From positions 19,978 to 83,977 of the forward strand of contig NZ_FNCB01000012.1 in assembly GCF_900100855.1 (NCBI RefSeq): DNA of 64,000 nt. The letters run 5' to 3'. The translations under genes and the position numbers were made by a program. Shown piece after piece: positions 29,880 to 39,855 of this stretch. The stretch's first letter is position 1. Each line of letters opens with the position of its first letter. The notes under the pieces were generated by a model. That model had not been told where the DNA came from. It worked only from the letters and a program-made list of their open reading frames with translations, and searched no databases. Source of the stretch: Idiomarina zobellii (GTDB lineage Bacteria; Pseudomonadota; Gammaproteobacteria; Enterobacterales; Alteromonadaceae).

Positions 29880-30300
29880 GCGAAAACTGATACCTGTAGG
29901 TATCGCTCTGGCAATGATTGCCGTGTTGTTTATCAGTTGGACGCCAAACTGGGATAGTCCTGAGTGGATGCGCTCAACAAAACCTTTTGTGTCGTTCTCA
30001 TTTAATGTAGAACAGGCAGACAGTCGTGCTGCAGAAGAGTTGGTTATCGACATTAAAAACCGCTTAAAGGTAAGGCACGAATGGCATGTTGTTAAAGAGA
30101 AAGAGTCGCAGTGGCAAGTTCAAACGAAAGTCACAGAAGACGACACCAGTATTCAATTGGATGCCTCGGTATTTAAAGAAGGCAGCGCGGTTGATCATTT
30201 AATCGTTCGCGGTGAGAAAGCTGTTGCAAATGAATTAGCGGACCGCCTCGTCTCCCTCCTAAGTTCGCGTATTGAAAAAGCTCATAAAGACGCTGACTAA
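29869..30300 (+). CDS. Hypothetical single-pass membrane protein
   Basis: 143 residues from a GTG at 29869 that overlaps the end of rlmB. One N-terminal hydrophobic segment ([18 protein letters not shown]) anchors a hydrophilic domain of alternating strands and helices, with no recognised family. Its 3' end is part of the terminator hairpin. Overlap with rlmB suggests co-expression; an internal start is possible, since the GTG has only GCGCAGTG before it. Confidence 0.65.
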   Translation: MELKRKLIPVGIALAMIAVLFISWTPNWDSPEWMRSTKPFVSFSFNVEQADSRAAEELVIDIKNRLKVRHEWHVVKEKESQWQVQTKVTEDDTSIQLDASVFKEGSAVDHLIVRGEKAVANELADRLVSLLSSRIEKAHKDAD

Positions 30301-30322
30301 GTTGCGGTCAGCGCTTTTTTTT
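30291..30322 (+). terminator. Intrinsic terminator after rnr-rlmB
   Basis: Stem CGCTGAC / GTCAGCG with a 9-base loop, then C and eight T. The stem includes the last codons of the upstream gene. Confidence 0.85.
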
Positions 30323-30436
30323 GATAGTATCGCGCGGCTTAAATCAGCCATTGTATTAACTACTAGTTGAGTTCCTTGCTTCTATGTCAGTGCGGCTGAG
30401 CTGAACCGAGGCTATACGAACCAAAAGGAAACTGTA

Positions 30437-30787
30437 ATGCGTCATTACGAAATCGTATTTATGGTCCACCCGGACCAAAGCGAGCAAGTACCTGGCATGA
30501 TCGAGCGCTATAGCGAAACGATCAAGCAAGGTGGTGGTCAAATCCATCGTTTAGAAGACTGGGGCCGTCGTCAATTGGCTTACCCAATCAACAAACTGCA
30601 CAAAGCGCACTATGTTCTTTTGAACGTTGAAGCGTCTGCAGAGGTTGTGGAAGAGCTTGAAACTGCATTCCGTTTTAACGATGCAGTATTACGCAACATG
30701 ATCATGCGTAAGAAAGAAGCGATTACTGAACCTTCGCCGCTGACTAAGCCGAAGGAAGATCGCAAAGGTGACAGTGAAGCTGCGTAA
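30437..30787 (+). CDS. rpsF: 30S ribosomal protein bS6
   Basis: 116 residues, with [21 protein letters not shown] at the start and the [13 protein letters not shown] motif. It binds the central domain of 16S rRNA with S18. The Glu tail that RimK extends in E. coli is not present; it ends DSEAA. First gene of rpsF-priB-rpsR-rplI. The leader at about 30388-30418 (GCGGCTGAGCTGAACCGAGG) could form an S6:S18 binding element with its CCG motif, but I only infer this. AAAGGAAA precedes the ATG. Confidence 0.97.
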   Translation: MRHYEIVFMVHPDQSEQVPGMIERYSETIKQGGGQIHRLEDWGRRQLAYPINKLHKAHYVLLNVEASAEVVEELETAFRFNDAVLRNMIMRKKEAITEPSPLTKPKEDRKGDSEAA

Positions 30788-30806
30788 AGCAAGCTGACTA
30801 TTCACT

Positions 30807-31344
<538 letters not shown>

Positions 31345-31385
31345 GCTAGCGCGGTTCGATTACCAAAAGTAGAGGTAGCGAGAAA

Positions 31386-31838
31386 ATGAATATCATTTTA
31401 TTAGACAAAATTGCTAACTTGGGAAGCCTTGGCGATCAAGTAAGCGTAAAATCTGGTTATGCACGTAACTTCCTTTTCCCACAAGGAAAAGCAGTACCTG
31501 CAACTAAAAGCAACATCGAGCTGTTCGAACAGCGCCGTGCTGAGTACGAAGCCAAATTAGCTGAGCACTTAGCAGAAGCTGAAGCGCGTGCTGAAAAAGT
31601 TAATGCGTTAGATGCAGTTGTTATCGAATCTAAAGCGGGTGATGAAGGCAAACTATTCGGCTCTATCGGTACTCGCGACATCGCTGATGCAGTAACTGCA
31701 GCAGGCGTTGAAGTGAAGAAGAGCGAAGTGTTAATGCCTCACGGAACTATCCGTGAAGTTGGTGAATTTGACATTGAATTGCACCTGCATGCAGATGTAT
31801 TTGCGAACATCACTTTGAAAGTTGTTGCTGCTGAGTAA
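31386..31838 (+). CDS. rplI: 50S ribosomal protein bL9
   Basis: 150 residues. N-terminal globular domain with [17 protein letters not shown] and [13 protein letters not shown], then a long connecting helix rich in Glu and Ala, then the C-terminal domain. Last gene of the rpsF operon; a strong terminator follows. Confidence 0.97.
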   Translation: MNIILLDKIANLGSLGDQVSVKSGYARNFLFPQGKAVPATKSNIELFEQRRAEYEAKLAEHLAEAEARAEKVNALDAVVIESKAGDEGKLFGSIGTRDIADAVTAAGVEVKKSEVLMPHGTIREVGEFDIELHLHADVFANITLKVVAAE

Positions 31839-31857
31839 TTTCGGCAACTAACCGATT

Positions 31858-31889
31858 AAAAAAAGCTGCCTTCGGGCAGCTTTTTTTTT
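31858..31889 (+). terminator. Intrinsic terminator after rplI
   Basis: AAAAAAAGCTGCC-TTCG-GGCAGC followed by nine T: a UUCG-loop hairpin with a strong T-run. Confidence 0.95.
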
Positions 31890-31998
31890 GCCTTCGGTAT
31901 ACCTTATGTAAAGCTTTTCAGCAGGAAGTTAATTTTACTGAGCCAGTCATATTAGCCTCAGAGTCAACAACTGAAAGAAATTTAACCGGGAGAATGAC

Positions 31999-32961
31999 AT
32001 GAAAACATTAATAACTCTATTAGGTAGTGGTTTGCTTTTGATGACGTCATCGGCTCTGGCACAAGACAAAGTCGACAAGGAGCTTGAGGTTACGCCAACC
32101 AGTAGACTGTCTATTGATAATATGCGAGGAAAGCTGGAACTCATTACCTCTGAAACTGACAGTGTAAGAGTTGTAGGAACACTTGATGAAGAAGCTGAGG
32201 AGTTTATCTTTGAGAAACGGGGAAACACCCTATATGTAGAGGTTAAAACCCCTCAAAATAAAGGCTTTAGTTTCTCTTCGTCTGATTCAGACGGATCAGA
32301 TTTAAAAGTGTATGCACCAGAGTCAATGGATATCGATGTTAAAGGTGTATCTATGGATGTATTGGCTGCTGGTTTTACCAACGATTTCGATGTGCGTCTG
32401 GTGAGTGGAAATATCAGTGTTAGTGACATTAGTGGGTTAATACATCTGAAAACGGTGAGTGGCAATATTAATTCAAAACGAGCGAGTGGTAACGGCAGTT
32501 TCGAGACAGTCAGCGGAGACATAACGGATACAGAAAATACGTCTGCTGAAGGCTCCTATCAGGCCGTTAGCGGCGATATCATTGTCGAATCTGATAGCCT
32601 GTCAGATATTACCATGCAGTCTGTATCGGGTGACATTAACGCAACACTTGGTATTTTAAGTCACGCTAAAATGACAACCGTGAGCGGCGATGCACAGTTG
32701 ACCTCAGGACTGGCAGAGTCTGCTCGAGTCGAAGCCAAGTCAGTCAGTGGCGACTTAGACTTTGAATGGCGGGGTGACTTACATGCTAATTTCTCCATCA
32801 AATCAAACGCTGGTGGAAAAATCACTAATCGTTTAACCGATGACAAAGTAGAAAAAGCTGAATGGGGTCCATCATCAACATTAGAATTTAAACTCGGCGA
32901 TGCAACGGCGGATGTCTCTGCCACAACAGTCAGCGGTGAAATAACGTTAAGCAAAGACTAG
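31999..32961 (+). CDS. DUF4097 secreted beta-repeat protein
   Basis: 320 residues; signal peptide ends at SALAQ. The mature protein has repeated strand units in which V-S-G-(D/N)-I recurs about every 18-20 residues (VSGNISV, VSGNINS, VSGDITD, VSGDIIV, VSGDINA, VSGDAQL, VSGDLDF, VSGEITL), the pattern of the DUF4097 beta-helix. Function unknown; surface or periplasmic. It has its own terminator and sits between rplI and dnaB. Confidence 0.85.
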   Translation: MKTLITLLGSGLLLMTSSALAQDKVDKELEVTPTSRLSIDNMRGKLELITSETDSVRVVGTLDEEAEEFIFEKRGNTLYVEVKTPQNKGFSFSSSDSDGSDLKVYAPESMDIDVKGVSMDVLAAGFTNDFDVRLVSGNISVSDISGLIHLKTVSGNINSKRASGNGSFETVSGDITDTENTSAEGSYQAVSGDIIVESDSLSDITMQSVSGDINATLGILSHAKMTTVSGDAQLTSGLAESARVEAKSVSGDLDFEWRGDLHANFSIKSNAGGKITNRLTDDKVEKAEWGPSSTLEFKLGDATADVSATTVSGEITLSKD

Positions 32962-32988
32962 TTTCATCGGCAAACTTGCTTTCTAATT

Positions 32989-33023
32989 AAGAGGGGATTT
33001 TGTATAGTACTCCCCTCTTTTTT
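32989..33023 (+). terminator. Intrinsic terminator after the DUF4097 gene
   Basis: Stem AAGAGGGG / CCCCTCTT with a 15-base loop, then TTTTT. The loop contains TATAGT, which may serve as the -10 of dnaB. Confidence 0.75.
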
Positions 33024-33045
33024 ATTCCTATCTTAGGTTTTTCGG

Positions 33046-34440
33046 ATGGCAGAAACAGCAAGAAAACGTGATGCATCGGTGGAAGCACTGCGCTCTGCGC
33101 CTCATTCCATAGAGGCCGAGCAGTCGGTTTTAGGCGGCCTTATGCTTGATAACGACGCATGGGACAGTGTTGCCGGCAGCGTCATTTCGGAAGATTTCTA
33201 CCATCGCGCGCATCGCTTAATATTCAAAGCAATGAATGAGCTGGCACAGCGCAGCCAGCCTATGGATCTTGTAACGGTCTCTGAGTCTTTAGAAACAGCC
33301 GGTGAGCTAGAGCAGATTGGGGGGTTCGCCTATCTTGGTGAAATCGCCAAGAACACTCCGAGTGCTGCGAACATACTCGCTTATGCCAATATTGTCAGAG
33401 AGCGCGCAATTCTGCGCGAAATGATAGGGGCGGCGAACGACATTGCCGAGTCGGGTTATGACACCCAGGGCAGAAGCAGTGCCGAGTTATTGGATCTCGC
33501 CGAATCTAAAGTGTTTAAAATTGCGGAAAAACGAGTAAGCTCAAGCGAAGGGCCACAAGGTATTAATCAGATTCTTGAGCGTACTGTAGGAAAAATAGAG
33601 CAACTCAGTAAGCTCAAGAACAACAATGGTGTGACCGGTGTTTCGACTGGCTTTACAGATTTGGACCAAATGACGGCAGGTTTACAGCCGTCTGACTTGG
33701 TTATCGTTGCTGCCCGCCCGTCGATGGGTAAAACGACCTTTGCCATGAACTTGGCCGAGAACATTGCACTTAATGACGATAAGCCAGTACTGGTATTTAG
33801 CTTAGAGATGCCTGCAGAGCAGCTGATGATGCGTATGTTAGCGTCGTTAAGCCGCGTTGATCAGAACAAAGTGAGAACGGGTAAACTGGAAGATGATGAC
33901 TGGGCCAGAATAGCGTCGGTCATGAATATGCTTAACGATAGAAATAATATCTATATTGATGACTCATCGGGATTAACGCCGACGGAAGTCAGGTCTCGTG
34001 CGCGTCGTGTTCATAGGGAGCATAAAGGGCTTTCTATGATCATGGTCGATTACCTTCAGCTTATGACTGTCCCGGGTATGTCTGAAAACCGAACACTTGA
34101 AATTGCGGAAATATCGAGATCATTAAAGTCTTTAGCGAAAGAGTTAGAGGTACCGGTAGTTGCATTGTCACAGCTAAACCGCTCACTAGAGCAACGCTCA
34201 GATAAGCGTCCGGTTAACTCGGACTTGCGTGAGTCCGGCTCAATAGAGCAGGATGCGGACGTTATTATGTTTATATACCGAGATGAAGTGTATCACCCTG
34301 ATTCTGCTGAAAAAGGGATGGCCGAAATTATTATTGGTAAGCAGCGTAACGGACCCATTGGGAAGGTCGATTTGAAATTCCACGGGCACTTATCCAGATT
34401 CGATAATTATGCCCGTGCTGCAGACGACGACCGATATTAG
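33046..34440 (+). CDS. dnaB: Replicative DNA helicase DnaB
   Basis: 464-residue hexameric helicase of the replication fork. N-terminal domain (PHSIEAEQSVLGGLMLD), linker, then the RecA-like motor with Walker A ARPSMGKTTFA, Walker B MIMVDYLQLM and the SQLNRSLEQRSDKRP arginine-finger region. No intein. It follows the DUF4097 gene after an intrinsic terminator and is probably transcribed from its own promoter. A hairpin follows the stop. Confidence 0.98.
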   Translation: MAETARKRDASVEALRSAPHSIEAEQSVLGGLMLDNDAWDSVAGSVISEDFYHRAHRLIFKAMNELAQRSQPMDLVTVSESLETAGELEQIGGFAYLGEIAKNTPSAANILAYANIVRERAILREMIGAANDIAESGYDTQGRSSAELLDLAESKVFKIAEKRVSSSEGPQGINQILERTVGKIEQLSKLKNNNGVTGVSTGFTDLDQMTAGLQPSDLVIVAARPSMGKTTFAMNLAENIALNDDKPVLVFSLEMPAEQLMMRMLASLSRVDQNKVRTGKLEDDDWARIASVMNMLNDRNNIYIDDSSGLTPTEVRSRARRVHREHKGLSMIMVDYLQLMTVPGMSENRTLEIAEISRSLKSLAKELEVPVVALSQLNRSLEQRSDKRPVNSDLRESGSIEQDADVIMFIYRDEVYHPDSAEKGMAEIIIGKQRNGPIGKVDLKFHGHLSRFDNYARAADDDRY

Positions 34441-34462
34441 TCGTCGCTCTGCGTTACTTTAT
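34420..34462 (+). terminator. Putative terminator after dnaB
   Basis: CGACGAC at 34425-34431 pairs with GTCGTCG at 34440-34446, and outer GCAG pairs with CTGC; GTTACTTTATTTT follows. It overlaps the last dnaB codons and lies between convergent dnaB and cheX. Confidence 0.5.
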
Positions 34463-34924
34463 TTTGTCGAAGCAAATTTCGATGTAAGCTTTGCCGGCAA
34501 CGTGGTTGAACGGCATTATAAGCTTGGAGCCTTCCGACTTGTGTGAAATGGTGTGGTCTTTTCCTGAGACAACTATTGGTGTGGCCATGTCAAAGTCATA
34601 ACCGTTTTCCCCAAGAGTTTTTTTAGCGCCTCCAGTCACCATATTGGTAATTTCACCTACCATGTCGCAAACGTCTTCATTAATGCTGTCTGGCAGTTCG
34701 CCAAGCATCTTATTCATGATTTCGCAAGCAAGGTTCTCTTCAAAAGAAATCGAAAAAGATCCCTTAACCTGAGGACCGACCATGCCGATAATCCCCGATA
34801 CATCGCCACGGGCATACTCATCTTTTTTTAACTGAGCCTTCCCAGGTTTCAATTCCATTTGAGCCATCATCGACAAGACATTTTGCAACGCTTGAAGAAA
34901 TGGGTTTACAAACTCGGCATTCAT
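34454..34924 (-). CDS. cheX: CheX-like chemotaxis protein
   Basis: 156-residue CheC/CheX-type protein. The N-terminus MNAEFVNPFLQALQNVLSMM and the active-site helix VGEITNMVTGGAKK (Glu-x-x-Asn) are typical; CheX members dephosphorylate CheY-P. There are no other chemotaxis genes nearby, so its target is not shown. It lies 3 bases after the DUF6702-like gene. Confidence 0.85.
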   Translation of the reverse strand: MNAEFVNPFLQALQNVLSMMAQMELKPGKAQLKKDEYARGDVSGIIGMVGPQVKGSFSISFEENLACEIMNKMLGELPDSINEDVCDMVGEITNMVTGGAKKTLGENGYDFDMATPIVVSGKDHTISHKSEGSKLIMPFNHVAGKAYIEICFDKIK

Positions 34925-34927
34925 TAT

Positions 34928-35434
34928 TTATTCCTTACTGTCTTTCTGGCAGTTAATGGTATCAGTTCTGTTTTCATCCGTTAATATCAGGCTGCGGTTA
35001 CCGTAACTATCAACAACATTGACAGTGTTTACTTGAGCCGAAAAACTGTCGAATAACAATGTATTTGATACTTCCCATCCGCACAGATTTTTTTGCTTAG
35101 GTAGCTCTTGGTAGACCCATATTTTCTGATAGTCGGCTTCAAAACCAACCCACTTCAGGCTCGCTTCTTCGCCTTTGGTGTTTTTGACTGAGAAGTTATC
35201 AGTGACCCATTGCTGTAACACAGCCTCTGCGTTTTCTTGATCTAGACTAAACCGCTCGCCTGTTAACTTGCTAAGCGCATGCTGAACGTCATGTAACGTA
35301 TACTGATGAACAAACTCAACGGCTCCGGTGTTTTGGTTACTGCTTATCTCGGTTAGTCCAAAAAAATAGCGATGTGCTAACGCAGGAAGCGTCAGCACAA
35401 CACAGATTACTAGGGCGAAAACTTTAACTTTCAT
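34928..35434 (-). CDS. DUF6702-like secreted protein
   Basis: 168 residues with a signal peptide (MKVKVFALVICVVLTLPALAHRY). The mature start HRYFFGLTEISSNQNTGAVE, with an early His and a strand-helix order, and the final region with Cys pairs (NLCGWEVSN, DTINCQK) resemble the DUF6702 family, which has no known activity. It overlaps the upstream M1 peptidase gene by 11 bases, so the two are translated together. Confidence 0.75.
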   Translation of the reverse strand: MKVKVFALVICVVLTLPALAHRYFFGLTEISSNQNTGAVEFVHQYTLHDVQHALSKLTGERFSLDQENAEAVLQQWVTDNFSVKNTKGEEASLKWVGFEADYQKIWVYQELPKQKNLCGWEVSNTLLFDSFSAQVNTVNVVDSYGNRSLILTDENRTDTINCQKDSKE

Positions 35435-37754
35435 CGTCTGACTTCAACTTCTCATCATAACGCTCCATTAAACTGTCTTTACGGTCGTCGCGCTTGAACA
35501 GTTCAATTCTTGATGGAACGGCACGTGCCGGCCAGTAGTTATTGGTCGTATCGACGTCGGCAGTTTCCCAGTTCGGGTCAATGACTACCTGAGTTAAGGT
35601 TTTATCGCGTATTAATAGCTTACTAACCTGCTCTGGAGAGCGGCGCCATATCTCCGCTGGAATGCGAACATGTTCTTTACTGCCATCTTCATAGTGCAAG
35701 TCGAGCAAAATAGGCATAACCAAGCCGCCTTTGTTTGAAAAGTCGAGCACATAGAAGTTACTGCCATTTTCGAGCATTGCTTTTTGCTCTTCGTTCAGTC
35801 CTTTTAACAGTTCCTGGTATTCGTTTCTATCAGCATTTGTGACGGTAAACTCGTCATTCTCGTTATAGAAATCGGCCAAGTGGGGCTGTTGATGAATTTT
35901 ATAATTGACATCGGCATTACGCTTAGTCGTCAAAGAAGTTGGCTCTTGTTCTTTTTGCTCACGCTGCCACGCTTTTTCTACTTCAGGATCTTGAGTGTTA
36001 ATTGTCAGTAAATGCACTTTATCCAGTGAAATATCGACATGTTCTGTCGAGTAGAACCAGCCCCGCCAGAACCAGTCTAAATCAACGCCGGATGCATCTT
36101 CTAATGTTCTGAATAAATCCTCTGGGGTTGGGCGTTTGAACTTCCAACGGTGAGCGTACTCACGGAATGCGAAATCAAACAACTCGCGGCCGACAATGGT
36201 TTCACGCAAAATATTGAGAGCAGTTGCAGGCTTACCGTAGGCGTTATTGCCGAATTGGAGTATCGACTCTGAGTTGGTCATTATTGGCATTTGGTTAGCG
36301 CTTGCCATATAACGGGTAATATTGCGCGGCTCACCCCGCCAGGACGGGTAGTCTTTTTCCCACTTTTGTTCAGCCAGGAACTGTAGGTAAGTATTAATAC
36401 CTTCGTCCATCCAAGTCCACTGACGTTCGTCGGTATTCACTATCATTGGGAAATAAATATGACCAATTTCATGAATGATAACTGAAATGAGCCCGTACTT
36501 AGTACGCGCTGAATAGTATTTCTCTCCGGATTCTTCATCGACGTAAGGACGAGGCCCGTTGAAGGTTATCATTGGGTACTCCATACCACCGACTGGTCCA
36601 TTTACAGAAATAGCGACCGGGTATGGATAGTCAAAGCTATAGTCGTTGTAATGTTCAATGGTATGAATAATCGAGGCTGTCGAATAGCGCTCCCAAAGCG
36701 GGTTCCCTTCTTCAGGATAAAATGACATTGCCATGACATCAGTGTCATTCTTTTTATAGCCCTGTGCATCCCAAATAAATTTGCGAGAAGAAGCCCAGGC
36801 AAAGTCGCGCACTTTGTCGGCTTCGAAAATCCAGGTTTTGGTGTCGTCTGTGCCTTCCTTTTCGTTCTCTAAAGCTTCTTCTTGAGTAACTATTTTGACA
36901 GGCTCACCTGAATTACGGGCTAGCTCTAAACGCTGACGCTGGGTCGAAGTTAGCACCTCATTCGGATTTTGTAGAACGCCGGTTGATGCGACAACATGGT
37001 CGGCAGGAACGGTAATTTCAACACGGTAGTCACCAAACTCTAGTGCAAACTCACCGTTGCCAACAAATTGTTTATTCTGCCAGCCTTCAACATCGTAGTA
37101 AGCAGCCATGCGAGGGAACCACTGTGCCATTTCATACAGGTAGTTACCATCGTCTTCGAAATACTCGTAACCACCACGACCACCGAGCACGTCGGCTTCG
37201 ATGATGTTAAAAGCCCAGTTGATATTAAAAGTGACGCTTTCACCACTTTCTAACGGCTCGTCTAAGTCCAAACGCAGCATTGTGTCGTTGACATAATGAG
37301 AGAGTGGCTCACCGTTGTCATAGCTAATTTCTGTCAGCTCGTACCCTGCTGGAAAACTTTCCTGGGTCATCATGCTTTCCATACGGGAAAAGCTAATTCG
37401 CTCAGGCTTGCTGGTGCTGTTTGACTGGGGGCCTATGGAGTCTTTGAGGAACCGGTTTTGGTCAAGCTGAACCCACAAATAGCGCAAAGTATCAGGTGAG
37501 TTATTGGTGTAAGTGATGGTACTTTGAGCAGTAATGCTCTGATTCTCATCATCCAACTGTACTTTTATATGATAGTCAGCTTCTTGCTGCCAATACTCGT
37601 GCCCCGGAGCACCAGAAGCTGTGCGATAAACGTTCGGACTGCGAAATTTATCGTCATTCAGCTGACGAAACTTATCTTCAAATGCCTGAGCATGGCTTGC
37701 TTGGCTAGTCGCCAATAAAACCGTCGCCGTTAGCGCATATTGATATAACTTCAT
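35424..37754 (-). CDS. M1 family zinc metallopeptidase, secreted
   Basis: 776 residues from the ATG at 37754 with a signal peptide ending at SHAQ; a longer frame from 37805 adds 17 residues before the signal and is unlikely. The gluzincin motif is intact: HEIGH with the downstream Glu in WTWMDEGINTYLQF. A GPVGGMEYPM segment supplies the aminopeptidase-like exopeptidase region. It probably acts in the periplasm on peptides. It lies 25 bases downstream of zur and overlaps the DUF6702-like gene. Confidence 0.88.
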   Translation of the reverse strand: MKLYQYALTATVLLATSQASHAQAFEDKFRQLNDDKFRSPNVYRTASGAPGHEYWQQEADYHIKVQLDDENQSITAQSTITYTNNSPDTLRYLWVQLDQNRFLKDSIGPQSNSTSKPERISFSRMESMMTQESFPAGYELTEISYDNGEPLSHYVNDTMLRLDLDEPLESGESVTFNINWAFNIIEADVLGGRGGYEYFEDDGNYLYEMAQWFPRMAAYYDVEGWQNKQFVGNGEFALEFGDYRVEITVPADHVVASTGVLQNPNEVLTSTQRQRLELARNSGEPVKIVTQEEALENEKEGTDDTKTWIFEADKVRDFAWASSRKFIWDAQGYKKNDTDVMAMSFYPEEGNPLWERYSTASIIHTIEHYNDYSFDYPYPVAISVNGPVGGMEYPMITFNGPRPYVDEESGEKYYSARTKYGLISVIIHEIGHIYFPMIVNTDERQWTWMDEGINTYLQFLAEQKWEKDYPSWRGEPRNITRYMASANQMPIMTNSESILQFGNNAYGKPATALNILRETIVGRELFDFAFREYAHRWKFKRPTPEDLFRTLEDASGVDLDWFWRGWFYSTEHVDISLDKVHLLTINTQDPEVEKAWQREQKEQEPTSLTTKRNADVNYKIHQQPHLADFYNENDEFTVTNADRNEYQELLKGLNEEQKAMLENGSNFYVLDFSNKGGLVMPILLDLHYEDGSKEHVRIPAEIWRRSPEQVSKLLIRDKTLTQVVIDPNWETADVDTTNNYWPARAVPSRIELFKRDDRKDSLMERYDEKLKSDDES

Positions 37755-37779
37755 AGTAAAGACCTGTTTAGTTTTTATT

Positions 37780-38220
37780 TTAATGGCATTTAGTGCACAA
37801 GCCATGTGCTTCTATCGTTTGCTGTTCAACCTTAAACCCTTGAGCTTCGGCCTGGTGCTTTAGCTCGTCGTAGACCCCTTCAGATTGAATTTCCTGAACA
37901 TCACCGCAAGAGTCACAAATAAGCATTTGCACTGGGTGTTGATGATCGAAATGCGTACAGAGAACAAAGCTGTTAGACGACGTTATTTTGTGAACAAAAC
38001 CCTGTTCCTGAAGAAAGTCTAACGCTCTGTAAATGGTTGGAGGTTTGGCGTTGGGTATCACTTCCCGAAGTTGGTCGAGTAAGTCATACGCACCAATGGC
38101 TCCGGACTGTTCGGCTAAAATAGTGAAAACCTCACGTCGGGCGGTGGTTAGCCTTGCTCCTCGTTTCTGACAAAGAACTTCAGCTTTTCGAATTAGTCGT
38201 TGCGCTTCTTGACGAGTCAT
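37780..38220 (-). CDS. zur: Zinc uptake regulator Zur (Fur family)
   Basis: 146 residues. The winged helix (LTTARREVFTILAE, KPPTIYRALDFLQEQGFVHK) and the structural zinc site (CDSCG and C-terminal CTKCH) point to Zur rather than Fur. It represses zinc uptake genes when zinc is bound. A zinc peptidase gene follows on the same strand. I see no clear Zur palindrome in the 177 bases before it. Confidence 0.85.
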   Translation of the reverse strand: MTRQEAQRLIRKAEVLCQKRGARLTTARREVFTILAEQSGAIGAYDLLDQLREVIPNAKPPTIYRALDFLQEQGFVHKITSSNSFVLCTHFDHQHPVQMLICDSCGDVQEIQSEGVYDELKHQAEAQGFKVEQQTIEAHGLCTKCH

Positions 38221-38397
38221 TAGCCTGGATATTTAAAAAAAGTTAAAGCCATTGTAGTGAGTTTTGTGGTTAAGTGAAAGGCTTTTACCTTAAGTCGGGA
38301 CACGACTCATCCTTCCTAATTTCTGTGCTGATATAAGCCTTGGTTTACGATAGAATAGGGCGCTCAGTTTGGCAGTAGTAAATAAGGAATACCGGCA

Positions 38398-39396
38398 GTG
38401 GCAACAGCTTACAATTACAGACTATCAGTGGCCCCGATGCTGGATTGGACCGATCGCCATTGCCGTTACTTTCATCGTTTACTCACGAAAGAAACCCTGC
38501 TTTATACTGAAATGGTGACAACAGGCGCAATTATACACGGTAAACAGGACTTCTTAGCTTATAACGAAGAAGAGAATCCCGTGGCTCTGCAACTTGGCGG
38601 CTGTAATCCTGAAGACATGGCTCGATGCGCAGCTTTAGCTCAAGAGCGTGGCTACAATGAAGTTAATATTAATGTGGGCTGTCCATCTGACCGTGTTCAA
38701 AATGGTAGCTTTGGTGCTTGTTTAATGGCAGAGCCTGCAGCTGTCGCAGACTGTGTAAAAGCCATGAAAAAAGCAGTCGATATTCCGGTAACCGTCAAAA
38801 CTCGGTTGGGTATTGACGACCATGACAGCGATGACTTCCTTTATGCGTTCACTGACTCTGTTGTGGACGCTGGAGTTGACCAACTGACCCTGCATGCTCG
38901 AAAAGCCTGGCTTCAGGGACTTAGCCCTAAAGAAAACAGAGATATCCCAGAGCTGCAGTATGACCGGGTTTATAAAGCCCAGGAGCGCTATAAAGGCTTT
39001 CCTGTTGCAATAAATGGCGGTATTAAAACAACGGAAAGCATTGTTAACCATTTACGGAATGTCCATGGCGTGATGGTTGGCAGAGCGGCTTACCAGAACC
39101 CTTGGCTATTAACGTCTTTTGACGAAACTCTCGGTAGCGTGGCGAACTCAGTTTCCCGTGAGGAGGTCGTCGAAGCAATGATCCCTTACGTTAACAAGCA
39201 TATTGCCAGCGGCGGTAGAGCTTGGCATGTTGTCAGGCATATGCTTGGGCTTTTTCAGGGGCTTCCCGGGGGCAAGCGTTGGCGGCAGTATTTGAGCATT
39301 AAAGGCCCCAAAGCACAAAGCGGCGAGTCTCTTTTAAAGGGCGCCCTGGACTTTAAAAATGATCACAAAAAACCGATAAGCGAATTAATGACATAA
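38398..39396 (+). CDS. dusA: tRNA-dihydrouridine(20/20a) synthase DusA
   Basis: 332-residue flavin-dependent enzyme reducing uridine 20/20a of tRNA. The TIM barrel begins SVAPMLDWTDRHCRYFHRLL, typical of DusA, the catalytic cysteine is in NVGCPSDRVQNGSFGACLM, and the FMN phosphate site is INGGIKT. GTG start. It diverges from zur, as dusA and zur do in many enterobacteria. Confidence 0.95.
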   Translation: MATAYNYRLSVAPMLDWTDRHCRYFHRLLTKETLLYTEMVTTGAIIHGKQDFLAYNEEENPVALQLGGCNPEDMARCAALAQERGYNEVNINVGCPSDRVQNGSFGACLMAEPAAVADCVKAMKKAVDIPVTVKTRLGIDDHDSDDFLYAFTDSVVDAGVDQLTLHARKAWLQGLSPKENRDIPELQYDRVYKAQERYKGFPVAINGGIKTTESIVNHLRNVHGVMVGRAAYQNPWLLTSFDETLGSVANSVSREEVVEAMIPYVNKHIASGGRAWHVVRHMLGLFQGLPGGKRWRQYLSIKGPKAQSGESLLKGALDFKNDHKKPISELMT

Positions 39397-39577
39397 AAGC
39401 TTAAACCTCATTTGGAAACTCACTAATAAGTGGTAATTCTCACCACTCCCCCTCTCATCTCTAAAGCGCCAAAATATAAATAAACTAATTAAAAACAAAA
39501 GCTTATAAAATTGGCACAACCTTTGAATTAGTTTTAGCGACTTAACTAACGCAATGACTAAATCAAAGGAGAACCTC

Positions 39578-39847
39578 ATGAAAGCGTTAATTATCGGTGC
39601 AGTCAGTGGTGTTATGTTGTTCAGTTCATCAGCTTTTGCTTCAGACAAGCAGGAGATGTCTTTGTCGGAAGAGATACAAACGCAAGTCACTCAAATGACA
39701 GTAGAGAGTTTGCAGTTAATTAAAAACTCGGCGGTAGCGTCACTACAAGAGTGGGCGGCAGAAGTATTTTCTTTAGAGGCAACTGTGGTTGCTGAGTCAT
39801 CTAAAGAAGAGCTTCCGGAAGACAATAAAGCAAAGCAAATTCAGTAG
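39578..39847 (+). CDS. Small secreted protein of unknown function
   Basis: 89 residues from the ATG at 39578, directly behind AAAGGAG; the frame opens earlier but that start lacks a ribosome binding site. A signal peptide (MKALIIGAVSGVMLFSSSAFA) leads to a short acidic, helical mature part of about 68 residues. No family recognised. An 36-codon membrane protein follows after 8 bases. Confidence 0.7.
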   Translation: MKALIIGAVSGVMLFSSSAFASDKQEMSLSEEIQTQVTQMTVESLQLIKNSAVASLQEWAAEVFSLEATVVAESSKEELPEDNKAKQIQ

Positions 39848-39855
39848 GGTGACGC

